Shown here piece by piece: positions 1 to 7,370 of a stretch of DNA of 64,000 bases. A model generated the notes under the pieces. The model was not told the DNA's origin. It saw only the letters and a program-made list of their open reading frames with translations, and ran no database searches. This DNA comes from Neorhizobium sp. NCHU2750. Lineage in GTDB: Bacteria > Pseudomonadota > Alphaproteobacteria > Rhizobiales > Rhizobiaceae. Each line of letters starts with the position of its first letter. Within the stretch, counting starts at the first letter, position 1. A program made the position numbers and the translations under genes. Where the stretch lies: assembly GCF_003597675.1 (NCBI RefSeq), contig NZ_CP030827.1, forward strand, positions 3,531,501 to 3,595,500, given 5' to 3'.

Positions 1-977
1 ACCTCGCCGAAGGCAAGCTCGACCAGTCGATCGACACACATTTTGTTCCCAGCATGGAAACCACCCGCCGGGACTTCAATGCGGTCGCAGCCAAGCTTAA
101 GGATGCGATGGCTGTCGTCGCCCAGAACGCCTCGGGCATCGCCTCTGCCTCCAGCGAGATCCGCGACGCGTCGCAGGAACTCGCCAAGCGCACCGAGCAG
201 CAGGCGGCTTCGCTGGAAGAGGCAGCGGCGGCGCTTGAACAGATAACCCGCACCGTCAGCGATTCCAGCCAGCGGGCGGAGGAGGCCGGGCGCCTCGTCA
301 CCACCACCCGCCAGAATGCCGAGCAGTCGGGGAACGTGGTGGAGCAGGCCATATCTGCCATGGACGCGATCGCCGGGTCCTCCAATGAAATCACCAGCAT
401 TATCGGCGTGATCGATGACATTGCCTTCCAGACCAATCTTCTGGCGCTCAATGCCGGCGTGGAAGCTGCCCGCGCAGGCGAAGCCGGCAAGGGTTTTGCC
501 GTCGTCGCCCAGGAAGTGCGCGAGCTTGCCCAGCGTTCAGCCAAGGCGGCGAAGGAAATCAAGACGCTGATCAACACGTCGAGCCACCAGGTATCCGGTG
601 GCGTCGAACTGGTTGGCAGGACGGGCGCCTCTCTGCGCGATATCGTGATCCAGGTCGCCAGCATCCACGAAAATGTTTCGGCGATCGTGGAAGCGTCCCG
701 CGAGCAGGCCTCCAGCCTGCGCGAGATCAGCCAGGCGGTCAACCATATGGACCAGGCCACCCAACAGAATGCGGCCATGGTCGAGGAAACCACGGCAGCC
801 AGCCATTCACTGGCGAGCGAAGCCGAAAGCCTCCGCGGACTGCTGATGCAGTTCGATATCGGGGCCTCGGGTGCCGCACTCCATCGGTCGGCGGTAAAAC
901 CGGTTCAGGTCGGCACCGCCCCGCTCAGAAGGGCCCATGCCAATCTCAAGCAGGCATCCGGCTGGGAAGACTTCTGA
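1..977 (+). CDS. Methyl-accepting chemotaxis protein, 3' part only
   Basis: The reading frame is open from the first codon of the window (position 3), so the gene starts upstream and the ATG at 54 is internal. What remains is the end of a HAMP linker followed by the cytoplasmic signalling domain. The hairpin tip that contacts CheA and CheW lies around nt 400-525 and contains DDIAFQTNLLALNAGVEAAR, a hallmark of the family. The last five residues are GWEDF, after a basic linker; this matches the xWxxF tether pentapeptide (NWETF in E. coli Tar/Tsr) that docks CheR and CheB, so this receptor is probably a high-abundance type that is directly adapted by methylation. Ligand domain and membrane segments are outside the window, so the stimulus is unknown. 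A 13-bp hairpin follows the stop codon. Confidence 0.95.
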   Translation, partial: LAEGKLDQSIDTHFVPSMETTRRDFNAVAAKLKDAMAVVAQNASGIASASSEIRDASQELAKRTEQQAASLEEAAAALEQITRTVSDSSQRAEEAGRLVTTTRQNAEQSGNVVEQAISAMDAIAGSSNEITSIIGVIDDIAFQTNLLALNAGVEAARAGEAGKGFAVVAQEVRELAQRSAKAAKEIKTLINTSSHQVSGGVELVGRTGASLRDIVIQVASIHENVSAIVEASREQASSLREISQAVNHMDQATQQNAAMVEETTAASHSLASEAESLRGLLMQFDIGASGAALHRSAVKPVQVGTAPLRRAHANLKQASGWEDF

Positions 978-1000
978 TCGAAAGAACATACCGAGGAGGA

Positions 1001-1031
1001 CGTGGGGAAGGCCGAAATGGCCTTCCCCACG
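1001..1031. terminator. Bidirectional hairpin between convergent chemoreceptor and aldo/keto reductase genes
   Basis: A perfect 13-bp inverted repeat (CGTGGGGAAGGCC at 1001-1013 and its complement at 1019-1031) encloses a 5-nt loop GAAAT. It sits between two convergent stop codons, as expected for a shared transcription terminator. There is no clear U-tract on either side, so it may act as an RNA 3'-end stabiliser rather than an intrinsic terminator. Confidence 0.7.
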
Positions 1032-1037
1032 ACTGTT

Positions 1038-2087
1038 TCAGACCTTCACTTCAAAAGGAGCCGGACGGCGGCCGGCGGTCTGCCGTTCGACCATCCAGCC
1101 GGGATATTCCGGCGCCAGCGCACTCACCTCGTCGAGCCGCGCCATGTCCCCGGCGTCGAGGTGCACCGCGACCGCCTTGAGGTTCTCCTCCAGCTGCTCG
1201 ATGCGCTTGGCACCGATGATGACGCTGGTAACGAAGGGCTTGGCAAGAATATAGGCAAGCGCCACCGCCGCCACGCTCGCATCGTGCTTTGCGGCAATCT
1301 CGCGCATCGCCGCAACGCAGGCCCAGGCACGATAGGTATCGACCGGCGGGAAATCGAAATCCTGTCGCCGCCCTTCGCCATTGCCGGGAGCGCCGGGACC
1401 GTATTTGCCCGACAGAAGCCCGCCGGCCAACGGCGACCAGACCATCAGTCCGAGCTTCTCTTCCTGCATCATCGGAACGATGTCACGCTCCAGATCACGC
1501 CCGGCGATCGAATAATAGGCCTGCACCGTTTCGAAGCGGGCAAAACCGCGCCGTTCGGAAATACCGAGCGCCTTGGAAATGCGCCACGCCGCCCAGTTCG
1601 ACAGGCCGATATAGCGGACGAGCCCGCGTGACACGAGATCGTCGAGCGCCCGCAGCGTCTCGTCGATCGGCGTCACCGGATCCGTTCCATGGATCTGGTA
1701 GAGATCGATATGATCGACCTGCAGGCGCTCGAGGCTTTTCTCGACCGAATCCATGATATGCCCGCGCGAACCACCCCTATCATTGGGCTTGTCGCCCATC
1801 TGGCCAAGAAACTTGGTGGCGATGATGATGTCCTTGCGGGCAATGCCGATATTGCGGATCGCCTGGCCGAGGATGCGTTCGGAGGTGCCGAACGAATAGA
1901 CGTCAGCCGTATCGACGAAATTCACCCCCGCCTTGATCGACCGGTCGAGAATCTGGTCAGCGGCATCCTGGTCGAGGCCGGCGATCTTGCCCCATTGCGC
2001 CGTGCCGCCGGCTTCGCCGAACGTCATTGTGCCGAGGCAGATTTCGGACACGAACAGGCCCGTATTGCCCAATTGATTATATCGCAT
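1038..2087 (-). CDS. Aldo/keto reductase
   Basis: A 349-residue NAD(P)H-dependent aldo/keto reductase, a cytoplasmic TIM barrel that reduces aldehydes or ketones. The catalytic tetrad is visible: Asp59 and Tyr64 in FVDTADVYSFG, Lys92 in IIIATKF, His133 in LYQIHGTDP. The open frame extends upstream, but the ATG at 2087 has a GGAG ribosome site 6 nt before it and begins the conserved N-terminus MRYNQLGNTGL, so I use it. The gene is monocistronic on the minus strand, 188 nt downstream of fdhD, and has its own promoter-like sequence and palindrome upstream (2186-2239). Substrate is unknown; the length and the SNWAAW segment suggest the YajO/Gfo-like general stress or xenobiotic reductase branch. 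Confidence 0.93.
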   Translation of the reverse strand: MRYNQLGNTGLFVSEICLGTMTFGEAGGTAQWGKIAGLDQDAADQILDRSIKAGVNFVDTADVYSFGTSERILGQAIRNIGIARKDIIIATKFLGQMGDKPNDRGGSRGHIMDSVEKSLERLQVDHIDLYQIHGTDPVTPIDETLRALDDLVSRGLVRYIGLSNWAAWRISKALGISERRGFARFETVQAYYSIAGRDLERDIVPMMQEEKLGLMVWSPLAGGLLSGKYGPGAPGNGEGRRQDFDFPPVDTYRAWACVAAMREIAAKHDASVAAVALAYILAKPFVTSVIIGAKRIEQLEENLKAVAVHLDAGDMARLDEVSALAPEYPGWMVERQTAGRRPAPFEVKV

Positions 2088-2185
2088 GAACCGCTCCATT
2101 CTGGAGATATATGATGTGAAATGAGATCGGATGGAACCGAAGGCCCCGGCCGCCGGAAAGCCCTGTCCGGCGAAAGGCACAACCA

Positions 2186-2214
2186 TTCATAGCGCATGAA
2201 TATGTATTTGGCAA
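2186..2214 (-). promoter_or_regulatory. Predicted sigma-70 promoter of the aldo/keto reductase
   Basis: On the minus strand TTGCCA (2214-2209) is followed after exactly 17 nt by TATGAA (2191-2186). Both match the sigma-70 consensus at four or five of six positions with ideal spacing. Transcription would begin near 2179, giving a leader of about 90 nt before the ATG at 2087. The sequence just upstream is a near-perfect palindrome. Confidence 0.5.
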
Positions 2215-2239
2215 GTAAACGGAGGCTCCTCCGTTTACT
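2214..2239. promoter_or_regulatory. 26-bp palindrome abutting the -35 element (operator candidate)
   Basis: AGTAAACGGAGG (2214-2225) and its exact complement (2228-2239) are separated by 2 nt. The central gap is too short for an ordinary RNA hairpin, so a dimeric DNA-binding protein site is the better reading. It directly adjoins the predicted -35 hexamer of the aldo/keto reductase promoter. No obvious regulator gene is adjacent. TetR or HxlR families use sites of this size, but the assignment is inference. Confidence 0.55.
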
Positions 2240-2275
2240 GAAATATTAAGGCAGCATAATTTCAGGCGTCGTCAC

Positions 2276-3103
2276 TCAAGCCACGTCGGTGGCAGGCGCG
2301 AGCGAAATGCGTTGGTATCCGGAGAAAATCTCGAAATCTTCGCCGCGTGTCAATGCCACCAGCGTCATTCCTGCTTCCTCGGCGGTCCGGATCGCGAGAG
2401 CCGTCGGCGCCGAAATGGCAACCAGGGTCGAACTACCCAGAATTGCGGCCTTCTGCACCATTTCGACCGAAATGCGGCTGGTCACCGCAACGATCCCTTC
2501 GCGCCCGTGGCGTCCCGCGCGGATTACGGCACCGGCGAGCTTGTCGAGCGCATTGTGGCGCCCGACATCCTCGCGCACCGCGATCAGCCCTTCGCCGGGC
2601 ACGTAGAACCCGGCACCATGGACGGCATGCGTCTGGGCATGCAGCGGCTGGGCGCCATTGAGTGCAGCGATCGCACCCGTGATATCCTCCGCAGTCAAAG
2701 CCATCGCCACGTCGGACACATCCGGAACGACACGCATGGCCTGCTCGATCGATTCGATGCCGCAAAGTCCGCAGCCGACCGGACCGGCCATATGCCGTCG
2801 GCGGACGCGAAGCGCATCCTCCTTGTCCTCGGCAAGCGTCACCTGCACGTCGAGGCCCTGCCCCTCGTCGAGCACCGTGATCTCCTCGATCTCTGCCATG
2901 GAAGTGATGATCCCTTCCGTCAGGCTGAAGCCTACGGCGAAATCATCGAGATCGGCCGGTGTACCCATCATCACCGCATGGGTCGAACCGCCATAGGAAA
3001 ACGCGATCGGCACCTCCTCCGGCACCATGCGGCTGCCGGCACGGACGATCCCCTCGCGGCGAATGATTTCTTCTGCGGTCGTTGTCGTTCTGAAGCCCGT
3101 CAT
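2276..3103 (-). CDS. fdhD: Formate dehydrogenase accessory sulfurtransferase FdhD
   Basis: FdhD passes sulfur from a cysteine desulfurase to the molybdenum cofactor so that formate dehydrogenase becomes active. At 275 residues it is full length. The conserved CxxC loop is present as Cys111 and Cys114 in GPVGCGLCGIESIEQ, and the family motifs GFSLTEGI (about 58-65) and EDVGRHNALDKLAG are intact. The ATG at 3103 is preceded by AGAGGA at 5 nt. The formate dehydrogenase structural genes are not in this window, so FdhD here is separated from its client enzyme. The upstream neighbour on the same strand is a LysR regulator 153 nt away. Confidence 0.95.
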   Translation of the reverse strand: MTGFRTTTTAEEIIRREGIVRAGSRMVPEEVPIAFSYGGSTHAVMMGTPADLDDFAVGFSLTEGIITSMAEIEEITVLDEGQGLDVQVTLAEDKEDALRVRRRHMAGPVGCGLCGIESIEQAMRVVPDVSDVAMALTAEDITGAIAALNGAQPLHAQTHAVHGAGFYVPGEGLIAVREDVGRHNALDKLAGAVIRAGRHGREGIVAVTSRISVEMVQKAAILGSSTLVAISAPTALAIRTAEEAGMTLVALTRGEDFEIFSGYQRISLAPATDVA

Positions 3104-3256
3104 CGGGTCCTCTCACATTCTGCATCCGGGTTACATGGGCGGCTGTCACAAAGCCGGGCAGCCTGATGCATTGGTCAGCCCAGTCTATACATTCGTCGGC
3201 ATGCCGCACAGATCGAAAAAGCCGCAGGCACGGGCAATGCTCGGCCGGGCCGTCAC

Positions 3257-4147
3257 TCAGCCCAGCCGCGCACCAAGCCCTCTCGCCTCGTGGAGCAGTG
3301 CCGAAACCAGCGGCGTGAACGGTTCCCGGTGCGGCGCCACCAGCCCCACCACATGCCGCACTTCCGGCTCGACGATCGGGATCATCCGCATCCCCTCGGC
3401 AAAGCCGAACGAGCTCACCGCATGCCGCGGCATGATGCTGGCAAGCCCGCCCGCCGCGACATGTGACAGAAGCACCGCCATGGAGTTCGATTCCAGCGTC
3501 GGCTTCACCGTTACACCCGCCTCGGCAAGATGCTGGTTGATGATCCGCCGGTTCTGCATGTCCGGGGTCAGGAGGCAGAGCCTGACATCGGACATCTCCG
3601 CCCAGCGAATGCTGTCGCGCTTGGCATGCTTCGTCCCTTCGGCGACAACCAGCGTATATTCCTCCGAATAGAGCGGCACGCTGGTGACCCGCCCCAATGG
3701 CTCGTTGTCGAGATAGGTAATGCCCGCATCGATCTCGAAATTGTCGAGTTGCGACAGAACCTGCAGCGATGTGCGCGACACCACCGAAAAGCTCACATCG
3801 GGATGTTTTTCCTGAAACGGCTCGGTCAGTCCGGTGACCATGGAGAGTGCGGTGGGGATCACCGCCAGGCGAATATGCCCGGTCAGGCCCTTGCGCGCCG
3901 CCCGCATTTCCTCGCGCATCGTCCGGACATCGCCGACGATGCGCTTTGCCCATTCCAGCACCCTTTGCCCCTCGGGCGTCAGCCCGCGATAACGCGACCC
4001 GCGCACCACCAACTGCACGCCAAGCTGTTCCTCCAGCTGGCGGATGGCGGCCGACAACGACGGCTGGGCAACGCCACACTCTTCCGCCGCCCGCCCAAAA
4101 TGCTCTTCCCGCGCCAGGACGATGAAAAATTCCAGCTTGTCGATCAT
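3257..4147 (-). CDS. LysR-family transcriptional regulator
   Basis: A 296-residue LysR regulator. The N-terminal winged helix-turn-helix spans residues 1-60, with the recognition region AAEECGVAQPSLSAAIRQLE, followed by a periplasmic-binding-protein-like effector domain. Its ATG overlaps the stop codon of the upstream PhnD-like gene by 4 nt (ATGA), so the two are translationally coupled. It lies upstream of fdhD; control of formate metabolism is possible but is not shown by the sequence. No divergent target is present, which is unusual for this family. Confidence 0.9.
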   Translation of the reverse strand: MIDKLEFFIVLAREEHFGRAAEECGVAQPSLSAAIRQLEEQLGVQLVVRGSRYRGLTPEGQRVLEWAKRIVGDVRTMREEMRAARKGLTGHIRLAVIPTALSMVTGLTEPFQEKHPDVSFSVVSRTSLQVLSQLDNFEIDAGITYLDNEPLGRVTSVPLYSEEYTLVVAEGTKHAKRDSIRWAEMSDVRLCLLTPDMQNRRIINQHLAEAGVTVKPTLESNSMAVLLSHVAAGGLASIMPRHAVSSFGFAEGMRMIPIVEPEVRHVVGLVAPHREPFTPLVSALLHEARGLGARLG

Positions 4148-4950
4148 CGCGGCACCCCGGAAGCCTTGAGAATTGATGTCCCGTCCTGTGGCATGACGGC
4201 CTCGATCAAACGCCAGTCGCGTTCGATCCCGGCATAGTCCTCAGCCTTGCTGCGCCGGAAACCGGTCAGCAGCAGTTGCCGCCGAAGGGAAGGCTCAAGC
4301 AGCCTGATCGCCTCTTCGGTCGCGGCGGCAAGGGCATCCACGGCCCCGCTCGGCAAGGCGGTGATCAACGGCAGGCCCGGCGTCGGGCAAGTGCAGCAGA
4401 TCACCTCGACCCCGTCAATCTCGGGCACGTGGCGCTCTGCCAGCCGGAAGGATACGGCATCGATCGCCGCCAGTTCAGCCTTGCCGCTGGCCACAGCTTC
4501 TATCGAAGCCCGATGAGCGCCGGACACCTGGATCTCCACTCCCCCCATATCGACGCCGGCCGCGACCAGAGCTGTCACCAGCGCCGCGAAACCGGATTGG
4601 GAACCGTATGAGTTGATGGCCAGGCTTCCAGAAAACCCGTCGAGCGCCGTCCCGCTGCCTTTCGGAGCGATCAACACGCTGTAATAACAGCCGGGCGCGC
4701 AGCCGATGTCGTAGCTTGGCGTCCCGATCAACCGCACATGCCGGTTGAGACCGGTAGCAAAGGGAAGGCCGCAGGTCTGCCCCACCATGAGCTCTTTCGA
4801 ATGCCATAAAGCCGCAAGATCGACCTGCCGCGTCAGCGTAGCGGGCGCCTCTATCCCCCTTCGCAGCAGGCAGTCCCTGAGTACTGTCCAGAATTCATCC
4901 GTGGCCGCTGAAATTTCCGGCCAGTCATACATGGGTAGGCCTGCGAGCAT
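4144..4950 (-). CDS. PhnD-like substrate-binding-domain protein without a signal peptide
   Basis: About 268 residues resembling the phosphate/phosphite/phosphonate ABC transporter binding-protein superfamily (type II periplasmic-binding fold): a ligand-cleft segment TCGLPFATGLNRHVRLIGTP, the loop GCAPGCYYSVLIAP, and SGAHRASIEAVASGKAELAAIDA. I choose the ATG at 4950, which has GAGGG 4-5 nt upstream and starts MLAGLPMYDWPEI; an in-frame GTG at 5025 would add 25 residues but lacks a ribosome site. With either start there is no signal peptide, lipobox or neighbouring permease or ATPase. It lies 102 nt after ldh and is coupled to the LysR gene, so a cytoplasmic ligand-sensing or enzymatic role is possible. 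Function unknown. Confidence 0.8.
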   Translation of the reverse strand: MLAGLPMYDWPEISAATDEFWTVLRDCLLRRGIEAPATLTRQVDLAALWHSKELMVGQTCGLPFATGLNRHVRLIGTPSYDIGCAPGCYYSVLIAPKGSGTALDGFSGSLAINSYGSQSGFAALVTALVAAGVDMGGVEIQVSGAHRASIEAVASGKAELAAIDAVSFRLAERHVPEIDGVEVICCTCPTPGLPLITALPSGAVDALAAATEEAIRLLEPSLRRQLLLTGFRRSKAEDYAGIERDWRLIEAVMPQDGTSILKASGVPR

Positions 4951-5052
4951 CTTGCCCTCGACATCGTCAAGGACACGTTCTAGCCGCTTCCGACCGGCCC
5001 TGCCAATAGTCAAATCCGACAGCACATGGCGATGGCCCGTCGCCGACCCGTT

Positions 5053-5985
5053 TCAGATCCTGAGCGAATCGGAAAGCTCCTTCAGCATCTGGGCACTGCG
5101 TGTCAGTGCCTGCTGTTCGGAAGGCGCGAGATCGGGGAGAAGATCGGCGGTCACACCGCGGGCGCCGACGACGCGCGGCAGGGACAGGGTCACATTGTCG
5201 ACGCCGGCGACATAATCCGTATGGATCGAGACCGAAAGCACCGAGCCTTCGTCCCGCGTGATCGCCCTGACGATCCGGGCAATGCCGGCACCGATGCCGT
5301 AATAGGTGGCACCCTTGCCCTCGATGATCTTGTAGGCGGCATTACGCACGTCATGATCGATGGCCTTACGCACGTCCTCGGTGATCGGCTTGCCAAGCTG
5401 GGCGGCAAACGAGATCAGGTCGGCGGAGCCGGCAACGGCCCCCGACCAGGCAAGCACTTCGCTGTCGCCATGCTCGCCGATCACGAAGGCGGGGATGGAC
5501 TGCGGCGAGATTTCGATATGGCGGGCAAGCAGGCTGCGGAACCGGGCCGTATCGAGGATCGTCCCCGAACCGATCACCCGGTTGCGCGGCAGGCCGGAAA
5601 TTTTCGCCGCGATATGGGTGATGATGTCGACCGGATTGGCCGCGACGAGCAGGATCGGATCGGGGACCACCGCCAGAATTTCGGTGACGATGCTGCGGAT
5701 GACGACGGCATTGCGTTCAAGAAGCTCGAGCCTGCCCTCTCCCGGCCGCTGGCTGACGCCGGCCGAAAGAACCACGATGCCGGCCCCGGCAAGATCGGCA
5801 TAACCGCCTGCCCTCACCCTGGTTGCCGACATGAACGGCACCGCATGCGAAATGTCTTCCGCCTGGGCGACGGCCAGCGCCTCGTTCTTGTCCACGAACA
5901 CGATCTCGTTGGCATATCCGGCAATCGCCAAGGCGAAACCCGCCGAACTGCCCACCATGCCTGCGCCGACAATACCTATCTTCAT
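5053..5985 (-). CDS. ldh: L-lactate dehydrogenase
   Basis: A 310-residue NAD-dependent 2-hydroxyacid dehydrogenase of the LDH/MDH superfamily. The Rossmann glycine motif GIVGAGMVGSS starts at residue 4. The substrate-specificity position is Gln79 in GVSQRPGEGR, as in lactate dehydrogenases; malate dehydrogenases have Arg there. Other active-site elements are Asp145 and Arg148 in GTILDTARFR and His172 in IGEHGDSE. The ATG at 5985 (MKIGIVGAG) has GGAG 8 nt upstream and is preferred to an upstream in-frame start. The window also holds a true malate dehydrogenase (34149-35111), so this is not a duplicate TCA enzyme. It lies 62 nt downstream of the enolase-superfamily gene on the same strand. Confidence 0.9.
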   Translation of the reverse strand: MKIGIVGAGMVGSSAGFALAIAGYANEIVFVDKNEALAVAQAEDISHAVPFMSATRVRAGGYADLAGAGIVVLSAGVSQRPGEGRLELLERNAVVIRSIVTEILAVVPDPILLVAANPVDIITHIAAKISGLPRNRVIGSGTILDTARFRSLLARHIEISPQSIPAFVIGEHGDSEVLAWSGAVAGSADLISFAAQLGKPITEDVRKAIDHDVRNAAYKIIEGKGATYYGIGAGIARIVRAITRDEGSVLSVSIHTDYVAGVDNVTLSLPRVVGARGVTADLLPDLAPSEQQALTRSAQMLKELSDSLRI

Positions 5986-6047
5986 TGCAATAGCTCCGTA
6001 AAATCGCACGGAGCATAGCAGCTTGGCATGATCCTGCCATGCCGGAA

Positions 6048-7172
6048 TCAGTCGATGCGTGTGGCCTTAAGACGCTCCTCATCGAGCACCACGCCGAGGC
6101 CCGGTGCTTCACCGAGCTCAAGCCAGCCGTTGTGGTGCTTGAGCGGCGCGGCCATCGGATAGTCGCGCCGCGCCTCGCTCCATTCGGGATTGTCGTATGG
6201 ATATTCGAGGAAGGGCGCATCCCCCACGCCAGCCGTCAGATGCGCGTTAGCGAGCACCCCGATCCCGTTCGTCCAGCTATGCGGGGTAAACATCACCCCC
6301 GCCTCGCGCGCCTGATAGACAAGGCGGCGACAGCCGGTAATGCCGCCGACCAGCGCCACGTCCGGCTGGATCACGTCGAAGGCGCGCTCCTCGATGATGT
6401 CACGGAACTCGTAAAGCTCGCGGGTCATCTCGCCACCGGCGATCCGCACCGACGTCGCCTCCTTCAAGGCCTTCATGCCCTTGCGATCGGACCGGAACAG
6501 CGGCTCCTCCATCCAGTAGATGCCGAGCGGCTCCAGCTCTTTCGCCACGGCCAGCGCATCCTTGAAGGTCCATGGCAAAGTCGTATCCCAGGGCATGCGC
6601 CAACCCTGGTTACAGTCGACCATCAGCTCCATCCGGTCGCCGACACGCGCCCGGATCGCCTCCAGCGCCTTCACGTCGTCGCGCCATCCCGAGCGACCGC
6701 CGGCAGATGAGGAGAAGCGCACCTTCATCGCCGGAAAGCCCTCCCCGATATAGCGCTCTGCCTGTTCGGCCATCGCACCCGGATCACGCAAAACGCCGGA
6801 GGAGGCATAGAGCCTCACCCTGTCCGATCGCCCGCCAAGCATCCGCCACACCGGTTCACCGGTGATCTTTCCGGCAAGATCCCAGAGCGCCAGATCCATC
6901 GGCCAGCAGCGGCCATAGTGGAAGTTGATATGCGAAAGGACCTCGTAATGCCGCTCCAGATGGCGCGGGTCCTCACCGATGAACAGGTCCTCGTGCCCCT
7001 CGAACCCCTTCATCAGGTCGCCCGAGCCGATCCCCTCTCGCCCCTCGTCATCCCGCACCCTGACGACCGTCGCATCGAAATTGAGCCGCGCCCGCCCGTC
7101 CCAGCTCGCCTTGAACGGCGGATCGAGAGGAAGACGATGGTGAGTGATCTCGATGGATGTGATGCGGCTCAT
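6048..7172 (-). CDS. Mandelate racemase/muconate lactonizing enzyme family protein (enolase superfamily)
   Basis: 374 residues with an N-terminal capping domain and a C-terminal beta/alpha barrel. Metal-ligand-like positions are in MVDCNQGW, EEPLF and AGGEMTRELYEF; the barrel end has FTPHSWTNGIGV, where a His commonly acts as the second catalytic base. The MR/MLE family includes sugar-acid dehydratases, cycloisomerases and racemases, and I cannot assign the substrate. The ATG at 7172 has AAGGA about 7 nt upstream and begins MSRITSIEITHHRLPL; a longer open frame reaches into the repeat region and is not supported. The neighbours (aldehyde, alcohol and lactate dehydrogenases) fit catabolism of a sugar acid or hydroxy acid. 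Confidence 0.88.
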   Translation of the reverse strand: MSRITSIEITHHRLPLDPPFKASWDGRARLNFDATVVRVRDDEGREGIGSGDLMKGFEGHEDLFIGEDPRHLERHYEVLSHINFHYGRCWPMDLALWDLAGKITGEPVWRMLGGRSDRVRLYASSGVLRDPGAMAEQAERYIGEGFPAMKVRFSSSAGGRSGWRDDVKALEAIRARVGDRMELMVDCNQGWRMPWDTTLPWTFKDALAVAKELEPLGIYWMEEPLFRSDRKGMKALKEATSVRIAGGEMTRELYEFRDIIEERAFDVIQPDVALVGGITGCRRLVYQAREAGVMFTPHSWTNGIGVLANAHLTAGVGDAPFLEYPYDNPEWSEARRDYPMAAPLKHHNGWLELGEAPGLGVVLDEERLKATRID

Positions 7173-7223
7173 CAATATATCCTTCCTCATTTTACCCGAA
7201 GGCGCTTCCTCATCCGTCAAGAA

Positions 7224-7356
7224 AGACCCCTCCCAACCCTCCCCACAAGGGGGAGGGCTTAACCCGGGCGCTCCACCGAGGTCCAATATGGGACGATCGA
7301 GAGCAACGAGTCTTCTCCCCCCTTGTGGGGGAGATGGCCGGCAGGCCAGAGAGGGT
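7224..7356. repeat. RIME-like GC-rich palindromic repeat
   Basis: Two C/G-rich hairpins lie between the aldehyde dehydrogenase and enolase-family genes. The first pairs CCCTCCCC (7237-7244) with GGGGAGGG (7250-7257) around ACAAG. The second pairs TCTCCCCC (7314-7321) with GGGGGAGA (7327-7334) around CTTGT, and is followed by GGCCGGCAGGCC (7336-7347). The two hairpins carry the same core in opposite orientation. Rhizobium-specific intergenic mosaic elements have this form and occur in many copies per genome. Here it may terminate or weaken read-through from the alcohol/aldehyde dehydrogenase pair. Confidence 0.75.
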
Positions 7357-7370
7357 ATTTGTCCGAGGCG

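Noticed and set aside
5053..5985. Second malate dehydrogenase
   Set aside because: Gln rather than Arg at the specificity position (residue 79) points to lactate dehydrogenase; the true mdh is at 34149-35111.
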